The position numbers were made by a program, and so were the translations under genes. A stretch of 8,704 bases of DNA, taken from the NCBI GenBank assembly GCA_003602665.1, contig QQSG01000064.1:6153-14856 (forward strand), given 5' to 3'. This document shows, piece by piece, positions 6,469-8,704 of the stretch. The notes under the pieces are model-generated. The model had not been told where the DNA came from. It ran no database searches and was given only the letters and a program-made list of their open reading frames with translations. Source of the DNA: Candidatus Poseidoniales archaeon. GTDB lineage: Archaea > Thermoplasmatota > Poseidoniia > Poseidoniales > Poseidoniaceae. How positions within the stretch are numbered: the first letter of the stretch is position 1; the number at the start of each line of letters is the position of its first letter.

Positions 6469-7632
6469 ATGCCATTTTACTTCATGGAACCTTCAGATGC
6501 GGATGCTTCTCTGAACGTTCTGCTCGTTCACGTCTGGTATTGGCCTCACCTTGGAGGGGGGAATCAACACGTTGAACACATCGCTCGCCAACTTGTAAAA
6601 AGAGGTCACAAAGCCACTGTTTGGTGTGCAGACTTGCCCGAACATGATGAAAAACAATTCATTCGTGACGGCGTTGAAGTGATTCGACTACCTCCAAAGA
6701 TGGTTCTTGCTGGAATCGACCCTGTTGTTGCGATAAAGAAATTGAACATGGATTTCGATGTTGTTCATCTTCATGATATACTTCCCATTCTGATTCGACG
6801 TTCACTAAAACGTGCAAAGAAACTGAAAATTCCTGTCGTTACAACCTTCCACAATGATTACATCAAAACGGGTATTGTTGCTAAATCTTTCAAGGCTCTT
6901 CGATGGGTTGTACAGGGGAGGCGTACACTCAACACTTCGGATGCACGTATTGCATTAACTCCCTATTATGCGAATCATCTCAAGCAACGCGGTGTCAAGG
7001 ACCCAATCGATATCCTGCCGAACGGATTTGAGCCTGTTGCTGAAGATGCCGTGCGCCCTAGCCTACTTCCAAACGATGCAGACGAACATCCAATCATGGT
7101 CTTTGTTGGACGATTAAGTGAGCAGAAAGGATTGGATGTTCTCATGGATGCTTGGGACAGATATTGTGCCTCAGGGCAAGCCAATGCACGGCTTGCAATT
7201 GCTGGTTCGGGTGAACTCAATGAATGGTTAGATCAACGTATTGCAAACGCAAAACAACCTGATTCAATACACAAACTTGGTCGTGTCGAAGACAGTGAAA
7301 AGAGATGGCTTTTCGAGAATGCAAAGGCTGTTCTCCTTCCCTCTCGATTCGAGGGACTTCCAACAGTTCTACTCGAGGCAATGAATGCAGGAGCCCCTAC
7401 TGTCATGTCTGACGTCAATGATTTAGGGCGGTTAGTAACCGAACCTGATGCTGGTCTTTCGATTCCACCTGGTGATGTGGATGCTCTGCTTGAAGCAATA
7501 GAAACCATCCTCGAGGCTGATGAAAAACAAATCCAACTTTGGTCAACAAACGGGAAGGAAGCTTCCAAGCCGTATCTTTGGTCAACGATTACTGAAGATT
7601 TACTTCAGATATATCGGCGGGTGAAGAAGTGA
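6469..7632 (+). CDS. GT4-family glycosyltransferase
   Basis: This is a retaining GT-B glycosyltransferase that moves a sugar from a nucleotide donor to a cytoplasmic, often membrane-linked, acceptor. In 387 residues I see an N-terminal Rossmann domain (about 15-190) with the glycine loop HLGGGNQHVEHIA (27-39), VVHLHD (98-103), TTFHNDY (125-131) and LPNGFEP (183-189). The C-terminal donor-binding domain has VGRLSEQKG (213-221; R215 and K220 are the expected phosphate-binding pair), AGSGEL (245-250) and the EX7E motif in SRFEGLPTVLLEAM (E295 and E303). The length is normal for the family. Donor and acceptor cannot be read from sequence. ATG 6469 is the longest start; ATG 6484 (residue 6) is also possible because the first strand begins only at about residue 15. 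The gene is coupled by overlap to a second GT4 gene, suggesting consecutive steps in making a surface glycan, glycolipid or protein-linked oligosaccharide. Confidence 0.94.
   Translation: MPFYFMEPSDADASLNVLLVHVWYWPHLGGGNQHVEHIARQLVKRGHKATVWCADLPEHDEKQFIRDGVEVIRLPPKMVLAGIDPVVAIKKLNMDFDVVHLHDILPILIRRSLKRAKKLKIPVVTTFHNDYIKTGIVAKSFKALRWVVQGRRTLNTSDARIALTPYYANHLKQRGVKDPIDILPNGFEPVAEDAVRPSLLPNDADEHPIMVFVGRLSEQKGLDVLMDAWDRYCASGQANARLAIAGSGELNEWLDQRIANAKQPDSIHKLGRVEDSEKRWLFENAKAVLLPSRFEGLPTVLLEAMNAGAPTVMSDVNDLGRLVTEPDAGLSIPPGDVDALLEAIETILEADEKQIQLWSTNGKEASKPYLWSTITEDLLQIYRRVKK
7629..7632 (+). promoter_or_regulatory. GTGA start/stop overlap coupling two glycosyltransferase genes
   Basis: The GTG start of the second glycosyltransferase overlaps the TGA stop of the first. 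Such 4-base overlaps usually mean one transcript and coupled translation. A weak GGGTGA-like stretch lies a few bases upstream. Confidence 0.75.
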
Positions 7633-8704
7633 CACTCCCTCGATTGATTATGTTTCATTGCAATATGGGTTTACTTGGAGGAGGTCAACGCGATCTTATC
7701 GTTGCTTTACCAGAACATGCCAAACGATGGGACATCACAATGGTCACACTCAACGCTCCGGACTTGCTTGTCGATAAATGCAAAGAACTCGACATCGAGT
7801 TGATCACGCCGCCTCAACCTTGGCAGGAACCTCGGGGAGGGATCAAAGAGATCACAGCGGCTTCAGGTCGTTCTTCTCGAAAGGCTTGGAAACGCCTTTT
7901 CCCTTCGTTTAAAGAACAACTTCAGCGCGCTGATGCTGCTTTTGTTTTAATCACAGTAGGTGGATTAGAAGTCCTCGAATTGATACCTCGTACGCTTCCA
8001 CTTTTCGCCCACATTCTTGAGCGAAACAAAGGAATCTATGATGACGTCCCTCATCGAAATATGGATGGCTCATTCAAGCGCCCAATGTGGATGAATAATC
8101 TCGTTCTTTCCTATCTTCGTCGGTGGGACAAAAAGTGGCATCATGTGTTGTGGAATCGACCAAATACGATCATTTCAGCAAATACGCCAACTAGCGCCCG
8201 AAAACTTGCAGCGGCGCACAATTGGCCGACACTAAACTCATGGATTGCTGGAAGCCCTGAATTCCGAGATGAGGAAAAACGACCAGCTGGAGTAGGTGTA
8301 CTTTGGCCAGCCATTAACCCTCATGCATGGCCTACTGAACCAACCACGGATGAAGTGAACGTTTGGGAACATTTTGATCTCAAACCAATCACTCCGTACC
8401 TTTTGACCATTGGTAGTGCCTGTTTCATGAAAGGAAGTTTTGAGGCGCTTACTGTTGCTCATGCCAGTTCAATGGCTTTAGTTCACGTCGGTGGTGGAGA
8501 AACCGACAATATGAAGAAAAAGGCTACGGAGATGGGCGTTGAATTAATCGTCATGCCTAGAATCGATGAATTAGAAATTGTTTCTCTTGTTCGTAATGCT
8601 CACGCTCTTATCGCAATCGCGCGAACTGAAGGATTCGGTCTAACTCCTATGGAAGCGATAATGGTTAACACTCCCGCACTTGTTGTTGATGATGCAGGCT
8701 TCAC
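7629..8704 (+). CDS. Second GT4-like glycosyltransferase (3' end cut by window)
   Basis: The frame is open from GTG 7629 to the right edge, giving 358 whole codons. The GTG shares bases with the TGA of the preceding gene (GTGA). I choose it because the residues before the next in-frame ATG at 7650 (TLPRLI) form part of the first Rossmann strand. Features seen are the glycine loop MGLLGGGQRDL (13-23), ISANTPTSARKL (starting near residue 182), a VLWPAIN motif (P227) like the YPP.D motif of ALG2/ALG11-type enzymes, a donor loop IGSACFMKG (261-269) and an EX7E motif in RTEGFGLTPMEAI (E334 and E342). The usual arginine of the donor loop is serine (S263), while K268 is kept. The N-terminal domain is more divergent than that of the neighbour. 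The role is probably a sugar transfer in the same pathway as the upstream gene. Only the last tens of residues are missing. Confidence 0.9.
   Translation, partial: MTLPRLIMFHCNMGLLGGGQRDLIVALPEHAKRWDITMVTLNAPDLLVDKCKELDIELITPPQPWQEPRGGIKEITAASGRSSRKAWKRLFPSFKEQLQRADAAFVLITVGGLEVLELIPRTLPLFAHILERNKGIYDDVPHRNMDGSFKRPMWMNNLVLSYLRRWDKKWHHVLWNRPNTIISANTPTSARKLAAAHNWPTLNSWIAGSPEFRDEEKRPAGVGVLWPAINPHAWPTEPTTDEVNVWEHFDLKPITPYLLTIGSACFMKGSFEALTVAHASSMALVHVGGGETDNMKKKATEMGVELIVMPRIDELEIVSLVRNAHALIAIARTEGFGLTPMEAIMVNTPALVVDDAGF

Noticed and set aside
6975..7568. Two serine-rich open frames on the minus strand opposite the first glycosyltransferase
   Set aside because: They overlie well-conserved GT4 motifs on the plus strand and show only the low-complexity serine/arginine make-up typical of antisense shadows.

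Overview
The window is gene-dense and carries six protein-coding genes, two of them cut by the window edges. Intergenic gaps are only about 20 to 100 bases. I see no tRNA or rRNA gene, CRISPR array, insertion sequence or phage gene. The organism is probably a marine planktonic microbe. My best guess is a Marine Group II (Poseidoniia-like) euryarchaeon. The reasons are: a lipoprotein with GCTDP.A.NY...DDGSC.Y repeats, many acidic exported segments, a lack of Shine-Dalgarno sites before most starts, very tight packing, and frequent CGA arginine codons (judged by eye). This is an inference: the repeat type also occurs in marine Bacteroidetes, and the aceE gene is of a bacterial type.

Left part, minus strand (1-4160): a polytopic membrane protein of about 507 residues, perhaps a GT-C-fold glycosyltransferase, lies 21 bases upstream of a nearly complete aceE. 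aceE encodes the homodimeric E1 subunit of pyruvate dehydrogenase and loses only its last residues at base 1. The two may share a transcript.

Middle (4198-6371): a CaiB/BaiF (family III) CoA-transferase on the plus strand is divergent from the membrane protein, with only 31-52 bases between the starts. It resembles the succinyl-CoA:glutarate CoA-transferase branch and lacks the usual C-terminal tail. It converges on, and overlaps by 4 bases, a minus-strand gene for a secreted lipoprotein. That lipoprotein has two Asp-rich repeats followed by a phosphatidylinositol-phospholipase-C X-type catalytic domain.

Right part, plus strand (6469-8704): two GT4-family glycosyltransferases are joined by a GTGA start/stop overlap. 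They probably act in sequence to build a surface glycan or glycolipid. The second runs off the right edge and has lost the usual phosphate-binding arginine.

I do not see a clearly new multi-gene system. The items most worth a second look are the homodimeric aceE in a possibly archaeal context, the archaeal-looking PLC-X lipoprotein, the tail-less CoA-transferase with its interlocked stop codons, and the Arg-to-Ser change in the second glycosyltransferase.
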